Source: Brachybacterium alimentarium (GTDB lineage Bacteria > Actinomycetota > Actinomycetes > Actinomycetales > Dermabacteraceae). From it: a DNA stretch of 64,000 nt. The notes under the pieces were generated by a model. It worked only from the letters and a program-made list of their open reading frames with translations, was not told where the DNA came from and ran no database searches. The stretch is taken from contig NZ_NRGS01000018.1 in the NCBI RefSeq assembly GCF_002332425.1, positions 32,038 to 96,037 of the forward strand, written 5' to 3'. Below, piece after piece: positions 1-8,339 of this stretch. Position 1 is the first letter of the stretch. The number at the start of each line of letters is the position of its first letter. The position numbers and the translations under genes are program-made.

Positions 1-1
1 C

Positions 2-310
2 GGTAACCTGGTGCGCCTGCACCGCGAGGTCGAGCCGTGGGAGGACATGTTCGAGAAGGTCCTGCCGCACTCGAACTTCTGGCACATCAAGAACTACACC
101 CGTGACTTCGACCCCGCGACCGGCGCCTACTCCTCGGCGCCCATGCCGCTGAAGTACGGCTACATCAACTACCGCAAGGTCATCCTCCGCGCCCTCGAGC
201 TCGGATACTCCGGACCCTTCTGCTGCGAGCACTACGGTTCGGACTCCCTCGGCGTCATCGCCGAGAACGTGCAGTACATCCGCCAGGTGCTGGCCTCGGC
301 CCTCGCCTGA
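2..310 (+). CDS. Sugar phosphate isomerase/epimerase, C-terminal part (cut by window edge)
   Basis: The reading frame is open from base 2, so the gene starts outside the window and only about 102 C-terminal residues are visible. The strands HIKNYTRD and GPFCCEHYG look like the last two beta strands of a xylose-isomerase-like TIM barrel (AP endonuclease 2 superfamily); such enzymes isomerise or epimerise sugars, often with a divalent metal. The stop lies 32 bases before the next gene, an SDR on the same strand, so the two are probably co-transcribed in a sugar or sugar-acid pathway. Substrate cannot be told from this fragment. Confidence 0.7.
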   Translation, partial: GNLVRLHREVEPWEDMFEKVLPHSNFWHIKNYTRDFDPATGAYSSAPMPLKYGYINYRKVILRALELGYSGPFCCEHYGSDSLGVIAENVQYIRQVLASALA

Positions 311-342
311 TCCGTCTCCCTCCCGAACAAAGGAGTTCACAC

Positions 343-1134
343 ATGACTCTCGAGATCACCCGCATCCAGCCCTTCCCCGACGAGCGCACCGTGATCGTCA
401 CCGGCGCCGGCGCCGAGCGCGGCATCGGCCGCAAGGTGGCCCGCAAGCTGGTGGCCGACGGCTGGAGCGTCGTCGCCGCCGACATCGACGGGCCCGCCGT
501 CGAGTCCTTCGCCGCAGACCTCGCCGCCGAGAGCGGCGCGAAGGTCGTCGGCGTCGGCGTCGACATCTCCGACCAGGCCGCCGTGGACGCCGCCTTCGAG
601 CGCATCGACGCCGAGATGCCCCCGATCGCAGCCCTGGTCAACCTCGCCGGGATCCCCAGCCCCCACTCGATCCTCGAGATCACCTCGGAGATCTGGGACA
701 AGGTCATGGACGTCAACGGCAAGGGCACCCTGCTGATGATTCAGGCCGCGGCCAAGCGCATGATCGACGGCGGCTTCGGCGGACGCATCGTCAACACCGC
801 CTCGATCACCGCCCTCGACGGCGGCGGCACCTTCTCCAAGACCGGCTACGCCGCCGCGAAGGCCGCCGTGCAGGGCCTCACCCGCGGCGCGGCCCGTGAG
901 CTGGGCCAGTACGGCATCACCGCCAACGTGATCCTGCCCGGCCCGATCGACACCGACATCATGGGCGGAACGCTCACCGACGACCGCAAGGAAGGGATGA
1001 GCGCCAACATCCCGCTGCAGCGCGTGGGTCAGCCCGAGGAGGTCGCCGGTCTGATCGCGTTCCTGGTCAGCGAGGATTCCAGCTTCGTCAGCGGCACCTC
1101 GATCAACGTCGACGGCGGCAAGCACATGCACTGA
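343..1134 (+). CDS. SDR family NAD(P)-dependent oxidoreductase
   Basis: A 263-residue classical short-chain dehydrogenase, expected to oxidise or reduce a hydroxy/keto group of a sugar or sugar acid in the cytoplasm. The cofactor loop TGAGAERGIG is at residues 20-29 and the NLAG motif at 100-103. The catalytic triad fits S154, Y169 and K173 (GYAAAK). The ATG is preceded by AAAGGAG at 7-base spacing. It is clearly a paralogue of the SDR at 3556-4350: both carry the unusual ERGIG loop and the string IDTDIMGG after the active site. A strong hairpin follows it. The substrate is unknown. Confidence 0.85.
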   Translation: MTLEITRIQPFPDERTVIVTGAGAERGIGRKVARKLVADGWSVVAADIDGPAVESFAADLAAESGAKVVGVGVDISDQAAVDAAFERIDAEMPPIAALVNLAGIPSPHSILEITSEIWDKVMDVNGKGTLLMIQAAAKRMIDGGFGGRIVNTASITALDGGGTFSKTGYAAAKAAVQGLTRGAARELGQYGITANVILPGPIDTDIMGGTLTDDRKEGMSANIPLQRVGQPEEVAGLIAFLVSEDSSFVSGTSINVDGGKHMH

Positions 1135-1142
1135 GACGCGCA

Positions 1143-1168
1143 GGCCCCGGGGAGGGTTCCCCGGGGCC
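1143..1168 (+). terminator. Hairpin after the first SDR
   Basis: A perfect 11-bp inverted repeat (GGCCCCGGGGA and its complement) with a GGGT loop begins 8 bases after the SDR stop. There is no U-tract, which is common for actinobacterial terminators. It may reduce read-through into the FMN enzyme gene at 1230. Confidence 0.6.
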
Positions 1169-1229
1169 CCGTCGTCCGTGCACCGTCGCACCGCACTCCC
1201 GCAGCACGACCCTCAAAGGAGAGAAATCC

Positions 1230-2558
1230 ATGGCCGACTCGACCCTCTCGGGCGCCCTCGAATTCGCGAAGATGCTCGCCGCCGGCGGCTTCCGTCTGGA
1301 TCCGATGGAATCCGCCCCGTCCATCGAGGACATCCGTCGCCTCGCGAAGAAGCGCCTGCCCACGATGGCCTTCGACATCATCGATGGCGCCTCGAACCAC
1401 GAGATCACCCTCGACGCGAACACCCGTGACCTGGCCGAGGTGCGTTTCCGCCCCCGCTGGCTCACCGACATCTCCTCGATCGACATCTCCACCGAGGTCG
1501 ACGGCATGGCCCTGCAGCGCCCCTACGTGCTGGGCCCCCTCGGGCTGCAGCGGATGATCGGCGGGGAGGGCGAGCTGGGCGCGGTGCGCGCCGCCGGCAA
1601 GGCGAACATCCCCTTCACCATCTCCACCGCCTCGAACTGGGCGATGGAGGAGCTCGCGGACGAGGCCACCGGCCCGCTCTGGTACCAGCTGTACATGTAC
1701 AAGAGCCCGAAGATCGTCTCGAACCTGATCGCCCGGGCGAAGGCCATCGGCGCCGAGGCGCTCGTGGTCACCGTCGACGTGCCGCTGAACGGCAAGCGGT
1801 ACCGCGATCACCGCAACGGCATGTCGATCCCCCCGAAGATCACCCCGCAGAACGCGCTCCAGGCGATCCGGTACCTCGACTGGACCCGCGCGATCATGAA
1901 GCCGCCGACGATCGGCTTCCGCAACCTCGCCGGCGAGGTCCAGGGCAACAACGCCGTCTCCCATCAGGAGTTCGTGAAGCGTTACCTCACGAACCTCACC
2001 CTGACCTGGGCAGACATCGAGGACGTGCGGAGTCAGTGGGACGGCCCGGTGTACATCAAGGGCATCCTCACCCCCGAGGACGCGCAGCGCGCCCGGAAGG
2101 TCGGCGCCCAGGGCATCTACGTCTCCAACCACGGCGGGCGCCAGCTCGACTCCTCGCCCAGCACCATCAGCGTGCTGCCCTCGATCGTCGATGCGGTGGG
2201 CGAGGACATGACCGTCGTGTTCGACTCCGGCGTCCGCACCGGCGACGACATCGCCAAGGCCCTCGCCGTCGGCGCGGACCTCGTCTCCATCGGCCGCGCC
2301 TGGGGCTACGGCAACGCCGCCGGCGGCGAGAAGGGTGTGCTGCGCGTGCTCGACATCCTCGACGAGGAGCTCGAGCTGGCCATGGGCCAGCTCGGCGCGA
2401 TCAGCATCGATGCGCTGGACCGCGGCTTCGTGGACTACCCCGAGGCCTGGCACGGAGAGGGCCTGCACCGCGAGCCCGAGTCCGGCTCGGGCACGACGGA
2501 GGCCCCGGGGACGACGGGCGCGCCGGGGGCCACGGGCACGACGGGGGTGACGGCATGA
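1230..2558 (+). CDS. FMN-dependent alpha-hydroxy-acid dehydrogenase/oxidase (LldD / lactate monooxygenase family)
   Basis: A 442-residue (S)-2-hydroxy-acid oxidising flavoenzyme of the LldD/glycolate oxidase TIM-barrel family. Visible hallmarks are WYQLYMY (151-157), the flavin lysine in VYIKGI (K277), the active-site SNHGGRQLD with H301 and R304, and the phosphate-binding DSGVRTGDD and GRAWGYG. It likely turns L-lactate or a sugar-derived 2-hydroxy acid into the 2-keto acid. The ATG follows AAAGGAGAG. The last 24 or so residues are a Gly/Thr/Ala/Pro tail outside the conserved fold. Its stop overlaps the start of the D-2-hydroxyacid dehydrogenase (ATGA), so enzymes of opposite stereospecificity are translationally coupled. 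Confidence 0.85.
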   Translation: MADSTLSGALEFAKMLAAGGFRLDPMESAPSIEDIRRLAKKRLPTMAFDIIDGASNHEITLDANTRDLAEVRFRPRWLTDISSIDISTEVDGMALQRPYVLGPLGLQRMIGGEGELGAVRAAGKANIPFTISTASNWAMEELADEATGPLWYQLYMYKSPKIVSNLIARAKAIGAEALVVTVDVPLNGKRYRDHRNGMSIPPKITPQNALQAIRYLDWTRAIMKPPTIGFRNLAGEVQGNNAVSHQEFVKRYLTNLTLTWADIEDVRSQWDGPVYIKGILTPEDAQRARKVGAQGIYVSNHGGRQLDSSPSTISVLPSIVDAVGEDMTVVFDSGVRTGDDIAKALAVGADLVSIGRAWGYGNAAGGEKGVLRVLDILDEELELAMGQLGAISIDALDRGFVDYPEAWHGEGLHREPESGSGTTEAPGTTGAPGATGTTGVTA

Positions 2559-3559
2559 GCGCCGCCTGGAAGCTCGCCGTCACCGCGGACTACGCGAACG
2601 CCGACGGCTCGACGATCTACGGCGACATCGGCCTGGGCACGCTCGCCGAGCAGGGGATCGAGTGGTCCCTGGTGGGCGAGGCCGGCCGTGACCTGCGCGG
2701 TGAGGAGCTCGAGGGCTTCGATGCCCTCTTCCTGCTGAGCGGCACGCCGTTCGGCTCCGCGCAGCTCGAGGGGGTCACCACCCTGAAGCACGTGGCGCGC
2801 TTCGGCGCCGGCTTCGACTCGGTGGACCTCGCCGCCTGCGACGCGGCCGGCATCACCGTCACCAATGCCCCGACCGGGCTGCGCGTGCCGATGGCGCACA
2901 CGGCGCTCACCTTCCTGTTCGCCCTCGCGCACACCCTGCTGCCCAAGGACCGCCTGGTCCGCGAGGCCGACTGGGACCGCAAGGCCGAGTACCGGGGCCC
3001 GGGCCTCGCCACGGCCACGATCGGGATGATCGGGCTGGGCGGGATCGGCCAGGAGACCGTGCGCCAGCTGCGCGCACTGAACCTCGAGGTCATCGCCTGG
3101 AACCGGTCCCCGCGGCCGGAGTTCTGCGCCGAGGTGGGCGTGGAGCAGCTCGATTTCGACGAGGTGATCGCCCGCAGCGACTACCTGATCGTCACGGTCG
3201 CCGCGAACTCAGGGACCCGCCACCTGATCGGTGCACCGGAGCTCGCTCGGATGAAGGACTCCGCGTTCCTCATCAACATCGCCCGCGGCGCCGTCGTGGA
3301 CGAGCCCGCACTGATCACAGCGCTGCAGGACGGCACGATCGCCGGCGCCGGGCTCGACGTGTTCGAGGTCGAGCCGCTCCCGGCGAGCAGTCCGCTGATC
3401 GGCCTGGAGAACGTGGTGCTGGCCCCGCACTCCCTGTGCTGGACCAAGGACTTCGCGGAGAGCACCGGGGCCGAGGCGCTCGGCGAGGTCATCGCGATCG
3501 CGAGCGGGAACAGCCCGCGCAACGTCGTGAACTCGCCGCGCCCGGCGACCGGATCATGA
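2555..3559 (+). CDS. D-isomer-specific 2-hydroxyacid dehydrogenase, NAD-binding
   Basis: A 334-residue enzyme of the phosphoglycerate/D-lactate dehydrogenase superfamily that interconverts D-2-hydroxy acids and 2-keto acids with NAD(P)H. The Rossmann loop GLGGIG is at 160-165. The catalytic residues are R244 (NIARGAVVDE), E273 (FEVEP) and H292 (LAPHS). The substrate-domain segment ARFGAGFDSVD is typical. The ATG at 2555 was chosen because it overlaps the upstream TGA. The stop in turn overlaps the start of the next SDR, so 1230-4350 reads as one coupled unit. The exact 2-keto acid is not determined. Confidence 0.85.
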   Translation: MSAAWKLAVTADYANADGSTIYGDIGLGTLAEQGIEWSLVGEAGRDLRGEELEGFDALFLLSGTPFGSAQLEGVTTLKHVARFGAGFDSVDLAACDAAGITVTNAPTGLRVPMAHTALTFLFALAHTLLPKDRLVREADWDRKAEYRGPGLATATIGMIGLGGIGQETVRQLRALNLEVIAWNRSPRPEFCAEVGVEQLDFDEVIARSDYLIVTVAANSGTRHLIGAPELARMKDSAFLINIARGAVVDEPALITALQDGTIAGAGLDVFEVEPLPASSPLIGLENVVLAPHSLCWTKDFAESTGAEALGEVIAIASGNSPRNVVNSPRPATGS

Positions 3560-4350
3560 GCGAGCGCTCAGCGGCCGACGAGGCCCGCATCGCGGACCTG
3601 ACCTGCGTCGTCACCGGCGCCGCGTCCGAGCGGGGCATCGGACGCGGAGTCGCCCTGGCCCTCGCCCGGGAGGGCCGCCCGCTGGCGCTGCTCGATCTCG
3701 ACCAGGCGGGCCTCGCCACGGCGGCCGACGCCGCCCGCACGGCGGGATCTCCCCACGTGGTCACCGCCCGCGTCGACGTGGCCGACGAGGCCTCGGTCGA
3801 CGCGGCGGTCTCCGCCGTCGAGCAGGAGCCTGGCGCTCCCGCCATCGGCGCGCTCGTCTGCTGTGCCGGGATCGCGAACCCGACCCCGTTCCTCGAGATG
3901 ACCAGCGAGAACTTCCTGCGCACGCTCTCCATCAACACGCTGGGCACCTTCCATCTCGCCCAGCGCGTGCTGCCGGGGATGCTCGAGCAGGGCCTGGGTC
4001 GGATCGTCGCGATGAGCTCGACCGCCGCGCAGGACGGCGGTGGCAACTTCTCGACCTCCGCCTACGCCGCGTCCAAGGCCGGTGTGGAGGGCCTGATCCG
4101 GGGACTCGCGAAGGAGGTCGCCGGCACCGGCGTCACCACCGCAGCGATCGCCCCGGCCAACATCGATACCGACATCATGGGAGGCCGACTCGAGGGGGAG
4201 CGACGCGAAGAGTTCGTCGCCCGCACCCCCGTCGGCCGACTGGGCACGACGGAGGAGCTCGGTGAGCTGGTGTCCTTCCTCGTCGGCCCGCACGGCGGCT
4301 TCACCACCGGCGCGACCTACAACCTCAACGGCGGTCTCCGCGTGGGCTGA
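3556..4350 (+). CDS. SDR family oxidoreductase (paralogue of the gene at 343)
   Basis: A 264-residue short-chain dehydrogenase. TGAASERGIG is at 20-29, the NNAG-equivalent is CCAG (102-105), S154 or S155 is the catalytic serine, and Y170/K174 form the YxxxK pair. Like its paralogue it carries IDTDIMGG after the active site, suggesting related substrates, perhaps consecutive or stereoisomeric steps of one pathway. The ATGA overlap with the dehydrogenase fixes the start. It is the last plus-strand gene before a convergent intergenic region. Confidence 0.83.
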   Translation: MSERSAADEARIADLTCVVTGAASERGIGRGVALALAREGRPLALLDLDQAGLATAADAARTAGSPHVVTARVDVADEASVDAAVSAVEQEPGAPAIGALVCCAGIANPTPFLEMTSENFLRTLSINTLGTFHLAQRVLPGMLEQGLGRIVAMSSTAAQDGGGNFSTSAYAASKAGVEGLIRGLAKEVAGTGVTTAAIAPANIDTDIMGGRLEGERREEFVARTPVGRLGTTEELGELVSFLVGPHGGFTTGATYNLNGGLRVG

Positions 4351-4365
4351 GCCCTGGACCATCAA

Positions 4366-4389
4366 GGGCGCCAGGCTTGCCGGGCGCCC
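4366..4389 (+). terminator. Candidate terminator hairpin
   Basis: A GGGCGCC / GGCGCCC stem of 7 bp with a 10-base loop starts 15 bases past the SDR stop, at the end of the operon. It is GC-rich and lacks a U-tract. Confidence 0.45.
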
Positions 4390-4523
4390 AGGGGTGCCAG
4401 GCCCAGACGTGCCAGGCGATTGGGCACGCCGGAGAGCCTGACGCTCAGCGGCTCGGTTCCTGCGGCGATGTGCGTCCGGTTCTCCTGGCCCGCGGTTCCT
4501 GCTGCGGCCTGCTCGACGGTGCC

Positions 4524-4610
4524 CCACCCCGTCGGATTAGGCGGAATAGCGGTCCACCCCGTCTGAATGGGCGGAATAGAGGCCTCTCACCGCCTATTTC
4601 GACGGGGTGG
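4524..4610. repeat. 21-bp element: two direct copies and one inverted copy
   Basis: CCACCCCGTCGGATTAGGCGG (4524-4544) is repeated 30 bp later with changes (4554-4574). Each copy is followed by AATAG. The same element occurs inverted at 4590-4610, matching the first copy at 19 of 21 positions. A short palindrome AGAGGCCTCT lies between copies two and three. Either direct copy can pair with the inverted one, so two alternative hairpins are possible, suitable for a bidirectional terminator. Confidence 0.6.
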
Positions 4611-4679
4611 TGGGTCGGGCGCGGAGCATCAGGGGCTGCGTGCGTGGTGCTCGCGTCATGCGGGTCGATTCTCAGCAGG

Positions 4680-4844
4680 CACCGCGCGCTGGCATGCCCC
4701 GGCGCCGCGCGGACGCGCACAGGCACCGCGCGCTGGCACGCACAGGCACCGCGCGCTGGCATGCCCCGGCACCGCGCGGACGCGCACGGACACCGCGGGC
4801 TAACACGCACAGGCACGCCCAGGCAGCGCGCTGGCACGCACAGG
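4680..4844. repeat. Degenerate tandem array of 21-23 bp units
   Basis: About seven units beginning CACCGCGCG follow head to tail. Two subtypes occur: one continuing CTGGCATGCCCCGG or CTGGCACGCACAGG, the other continuing GACGCGCACAGG. Units start at 4680, 4703, 4724, 4747, 4770 and 4791, with a short partial unit at 4814 and a last unit at 4824. No gene overlaps the array. Confidence 0.65.
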
Positions 4845-4919
4845 CAGACGCCGGACGCCGTGCCCCGGTCACCGGACGCCTGACGCCCGGCGCCGGGCGC
4901 AGCGCCCCGCCGGCAGCCG

Positions 4920-6203
4920 TCAGCCCCCTGCCCCGACGAGGCCGGGTAGCCAGGTGCTCAGCAGTGGGAAGAACGTGATCACCAGCAGCACACCGAGCAT
5001 CGGGACGAAGAACGGCAGCACGCCCTTGATCACGCGGGTCACGGGCACCTTGGTCACCGATGACAGCACGAACAGCACCAGTCCCACCGGCGGGGTCAGC
5101 AGGCCGATCATCAGGTTGAAGATCATCATCACGGCGAAGTGCACGGGATCGATGCCGTAGACCTCGGCGATCGGCGCCAGCACGGGCACCAGGATGAGGA
5201 TCGCGGCCGTCGGCTCCAGCACGGCGCCCACGATCAGCAGCAGGATGTTGATCAGGATCAGGAACACCAGCGGGCGGTCCGTGATCTGCAGGATCAGCTC
5301 CGTCATGACCTGCGGGGCCTGCTCGCGGGCCAGCACCCAGCCGAACAGCGAGGCGCTGGTGACGATGATGAGCACGCTGCCGGTCGTCTCCACCGTGGAG
5401 GCGGCGATCCGCCCCAGCGACTTGCCGCTCAGGGTGCGGTAGCACAGGGCGAGGATCGCCACGTAGGCGACGCCCATCGCGGAGGCCTCGGTGGGCGTGA
5501 CGATGCCCGACAGGATGCCGCCGAGGATGATCACGGCGGCCCCCGCGACGGGGAGCGCCTTGGCGACGTCCTTGACGCGCTGTGCCGTCGGCGGCTTCTC
5601 CAGGCGCAGGTCGTCGCGCTTGCGGGTCTGGAGCCAGACCATGATGCACAGCGCCACGACCAGCACCAGGGCCGGCACGATGCCGGCCATGAACAGCGAG
5701 CTCACGGAGAGCCCGGCGGTCACCGCGTAGATGATCGCGGGGATCGACGGCGGGATCATCGGGGCGATCAGTGAGGAGGCGCCCGTGATGCCGAGCGCGA
5801 AGCCCTCGGGGTAGCCGCGCTTCTTCATGGCGGGCACCTGGATGCGCCCCATCGCGGCCGCATCGGAGATCGCCGCGCCGCTCATCCACGAGAACCCGAA
5901 GGACGTGGCGATGTTGACGTAGCCGAGCGACCCGCGCACGTGGCCGATCGCGCTGGTGGCGGCGTCGAACAGCCGGTCCGTCGCACCGGAGACGTTGGCC
6001 AGGTTGCCCAGCAGGATGAACATCGGCACCGCGAGGAGCGCGAAGTCGAACACGCCCGAGGCGGTCTGCTGGGCGGCGAGGGCCGCCGTGGCGGTGTCGT
6101 CCAGGATGATGTAGACGATCGAGGGGATCAGCAGCGCGATCCAGACCGGGACCCGCAGGGCGAGCAGCACCAGCAGCGCTGCGAACATGATCAGCAGAAC
6201 CAT
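4920..6203 (-). CDS. dctM: TRAP transporter large permease (DctM)
   Basis: A 427-residue, very hydrophobic protein with about a dozen predicted membrane helices, the size and composition of TRAP DctM subunits. It forms the sodium-coupled channel that moves the ligand delivered by the periplasmic-type DctP. The start ATG lies 4 bases after the stop of the small permease. It is the last gene of a minus-strand dctP-dctQ-dctM operon. TRAP systems typically carry C4-dicarboxylates, keto acids or sugar acids; the SDR and dehydrogenase neighbours favour a sugar acid. Confidence 0.9.
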   Translation of the reverse strand: MVLLIMFAALLVLLALRVPVWIALLIPSIVYIILDDTATAALAAQQTASGVFDFALLAVPMFILLGNLANVSGATDRLFDAATSAIGHVRGSLGYVNIATSFGFSWMSGAAISDAAAMGRIQVPAMKKRGYPEGFALGITGASSLIAPMIPPSIPAIIYAVTAGLSVSSLFMAGIVPALVLVVALCIMVWLQTRKRDDLRLEKPPTAQRVKDVAKALPVAGAAVIILGGILSGIVTPTEASAMGVAYVAILALCYRTLSGKSLGRIAASTVETTGSVLIIVTSASLFGWVLAREQAPQVMTELILQITDRPLVFLILINILLLIVGAVLEPTAAILILVPVLAPIAEVYGIDPVHFAVMMIFNLMIGLLTPPVGLVLFVLSSVTKVPVTRVIKGVLPFFVPMLGVLLVITFFPLLSTWLPGLVGAGG

Positions 6204-6207
6204 GGGG

Positions 6208-6807
6208 TCACAGACCTTCCATCGAGGCGGCCTTCTCGACCGCGTCCGGGACCTCGGCAGGGTGCCGCAGGTACATGACGATGTTCAGGATCGTGTGACC
6301 CAGGATCATCAGGTAGCCGACGAGCACGGCGCCGTAGAGCAGGGGCATGGGCAGGCCGGTCGCGGTCAGAGCCAGGGGACCGGTCAGCACCATCAGCGAA
6401 ATGGCGGCGACCACCATGTAGGCGGAGGCCGCCGCGACCACGAGCATCGCGAAGATCTGCGAGACGGTGGCGAGCTTCCTGGGCAGGTAGACAGCGAGGA
6501 TGTCCACCGCGATATGGGCGTTGCGGCTGGCCACGAAGCCGGCGCCGACGAACGTCAGCCACACCACCAGCAGGCGCGCGACCTCCTCGCTCCAGGGCAG
6601 CGGCATGCTCAGCACGTAGCGGGTGAACACCTGGAAGATGATCATGCCGAAGACGGCGATCAGCAGGGCACCGGCCACGAAGCGCTCGGCGTCGACCAGC
6701 CAGGCGTACGGCCGGAAGCGCCTCTCGTAGTGGTCGCGCTCGATATAGGTGTCCAGGTCCGGGACCTGGCCGTCATGGGAGCCCTCGACGGGCTGGGGAG
6801 ACTGCAT
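6208..6807 (-). CDS. dctQ: TRAP transporter small permease (DctQ)
   Basis: A 199-residue protein with four hydrophobic segments after a polar N-terminus (MQSPQPVEGSHDGQVPD), matching DctQ-type subunits that pair with DctM. The ATG at 6807 lies two bases past the dctP stop. A GTG at 6813 overlapping that stop (GTGA) is an equally possible start and would add two residues. The motif LPWSEEVARLLVVWLTF is typical of the family. Confidence 0.87.
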   Translation of the reverse strand: MQSPQPVEGSHDGQVPDLDTYIERDHYERRFRPYAWLVDAERFVAGALLIAVFGMIIFQVFTRYVLSMPLPWSEEVARLLVVWLTFVGAGFVASRNAHIAVDILAVYLPRKLATVSQIFAMLVVAAASAYMVVAAISLMVLTGPLALTATGLPMPLLYGAVLVGYLMILGHTILNIVMYLRHPAEVPDAVEKAASMEGL

Positions 6808-6809
6808 GC

Positions 6810-7868
6810 TCACTGGACCGACTCCTGGATCTCGAGGTAGAGGTCGCCCCACGGGACCTTGCTGGGGAACTCGTCCGCGATGAGCTCCTGGAAGGCGTCG
6901 ACGTCGACCTCGTCGTTGATGGTGATCGTGCCCTCGTCCTCCCACTCCTGGAGCGTCTGCTCCTCGGCCTCGACGATGCAGTCGCGGGTCGCGACGCGAG
7001 CCTTCTCCATGGCGTCCTCGACACCGGCCCTCTCGTCGGCCGTGAGGGAGTCCATGAAGTTCTCTGAGGAGACGATGTTGACGGCCTGGACCATGTGTCC
7101 GGTGAGGTTCAGGTAGTCCTGGACCTCGTAGAACTTCTGCACGTCGATCGTGGGGATCGGGTTCTCCTGGGCGTCGATCGCGCCCTGCTGGAGCCCCAGG
7201 TAGGCCTCCGAGAGCGCCATCGGGGTCGCGCTGCCGTGCATGATCGCGAAGCTCGTGATGTACAGCGGGGCGTCGGGCGTGCGGATCTTCAGCCCGGCGA
7301 GGTCGTCCGGCTCGGTGATCGGGACGTTCGCTGTGATGTGGCGGGTGCCGTAGTACCAGGTGCTGTTCACGCGCAGTCCGGTCTCCTCGGCCATCTCGTC
7401 GTACACCTCGGCCATGATCGGGCCGTTGGTCGCCTCGTCGAACTGGTCGACGTCGGTGAACAGGTACGGGGCGTCGAGCACCGCGGCATCCGGGTACCAG
7501 ACGCCGAGGAACGACGGTCCGACGACGCCCAGCTCGAGCCCGCCGGTGGCGATCTGCTCGGTGGTCTCGCCCTCGCCGCCGATCTGGCCGGACGGGTACG
7601 TCTCCACGGTGAAGCCGTCGTCCGCCAGCTCGCTGCGCAGCGTGGCCGCGCCGCAGGATTCGACGGGGTGGGCGGGGTCGTACTGATGGGCGAAGCGGAT
7701 GACCCGGGCATCGGGATCCACCGCCTGCTTCTCGATCTGGCTGGTGTCGACGGGCTCCCACAGCCCGCAGCCGGCGAGGGCGAGGGCCGACAGGGCTGCG
7801 GTGAAGAGCGTGGCGCCGCGCCGACGCCGGGTGCGACGGGCGGATGCCCGGGAGGAGAGGTGCGTCAT
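6810..7868 (-). CDS. dctP: TRAP transporter substrate-binding lipoprotein (DctP)
   Basis: A 352-residue extracytoplasmic solute receptor. An Arg-rich n-region and hydrophobic stretch end in the lipobox LALAGC, with C34 the predicted lipid-modified residue, as expected for a Gram-positive cell. The conserved DctP segment LAGLKIRTPDAPLYITSF followed by MALSEAYLGLQQGAIDAQENP is the ligand-binding region, including the arginine that normally clamps the carboxylate. It is the first gene of the TRAP operon and is preceded by a 470-bp leader with a promoter-like site at 8153-8179. Confidence 0.9.
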   Translation of the reverse strand: MTHLSSRASARRTRRRRGATLFTAALSALALAGCGLWEPVDTSQIEKQAVDPDARVIRFAHQYDPAHPVESCGAATLRSELADDGFTVETYPSGQIGGEGETTEQIATGGLELGVVGPSFLGVWYPDAAVLDAPYLFTDVDQFDEATNGPIMAEVYDEMAEETGLRVNSTWYYGTRHITANVPITEPDDLAGLKIRTPDAPLYITSFAIMHGSATPMALSEAYLGLQQGAIDAQENPIPTIDVQKFYEVQDYLNLTGHMVQAVNIVSSENFMDSLTADERAGVEDAMEKARVATRDCIVEAEEQTLQEWEDEGTITINDEVDVDAFQELIADEFPSKVPWGDLYLEIQESVQ

Positions 7869-8339
7869 CGCAGTCTCCCTTCTGAGAGGGGTTGGAGGAG
7901 GGGCAAGCGGTCAGAGGTGGGATCTATGGACGATGTCGTGATGCTATGGCACCGCGCCGGTCGGCAGCTGGCCGCGCAGCGACAGCTGCTCGTGCGACGC
8001 ACCCCGGAGGATGAGGGGCGGGTCGGCGTGGGCGTGAGTCGTGCGGTGAAGAGGGTGGTCGTGGGCTGGAGAAGTGCCGGATGAGTCGTGGTGGGTGCGC
8101 GGAAGCGGAGTGACGTCATCGTCACGGTCCTTTCTCTGCGTGAGTCTCACAAACTATATAAATCAGACGGCGAAGACAAGGGGGGTTCGGGGCGAGAGAT
8201 CGGATGTCTGGGGAGCTGTTGAAAGCTGTGAAGAGGGGTCGACGGGTGGATTGGTCGTGGGGTCGTGGGGCCGTGGGGTCGGCGGGTGGACGGGTCGAGG
8301 GGCGGACGGGTGGAACGGGCGGAGGGGCGTCGTCGGCGG
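7869..8339. other. 471-bp leader upstream of dctP, no assured gene
   Basis: This minus-strand leader lies between the MFS gene and dctP. It contains the promoter/operator at 8140-8179. Its right half (about 8240-8340) is G-rich degenerate repeat sequence built on GGGTGGACGGG. A short minus-strand reading frame (8125 to 7865, 86 codons) has a good ribosome-binding site and overlaps the dctP start, but its Thr/Ser/Arg/Pro composition looks non-coding; see findings. Confidence 0.5.
8140..8179 (-). promoter_or_regulatory. Candidate dctPQM promoter with palindrome at the start point
   Basis: On the minus strand, TTGTCT (8179-8174) and TATAGT (8158-8153) are spaced 15 bases, short but usable. Immediately downstream, GTGAGTCTCAC (8140-8150) is a perfect 11-base palindrome that would cover the transcription start, a good repressor position. 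AT-rich sequence such as this is rare in the window. The regulator is unknown. Confidence 0.45.

Larger units (their letters stand above)
4351..4919. other. Convergent intergenic region, 569 bp, no gene
   Basis: It separates the plus-strand SDR operon from the minus-strand TRAP operon. No protein-like reading frame is seen. It holds the hairpin at 4366-4389, a three-copy direct/inverted element at 4524-4610, and a degenerate tandem array at 4680-4844. Near its right end, GCCCGGCGCCGGGC (about 4883-4898) is a self-complementary block that could end the TRAP transcript. Confidence 0.6.
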
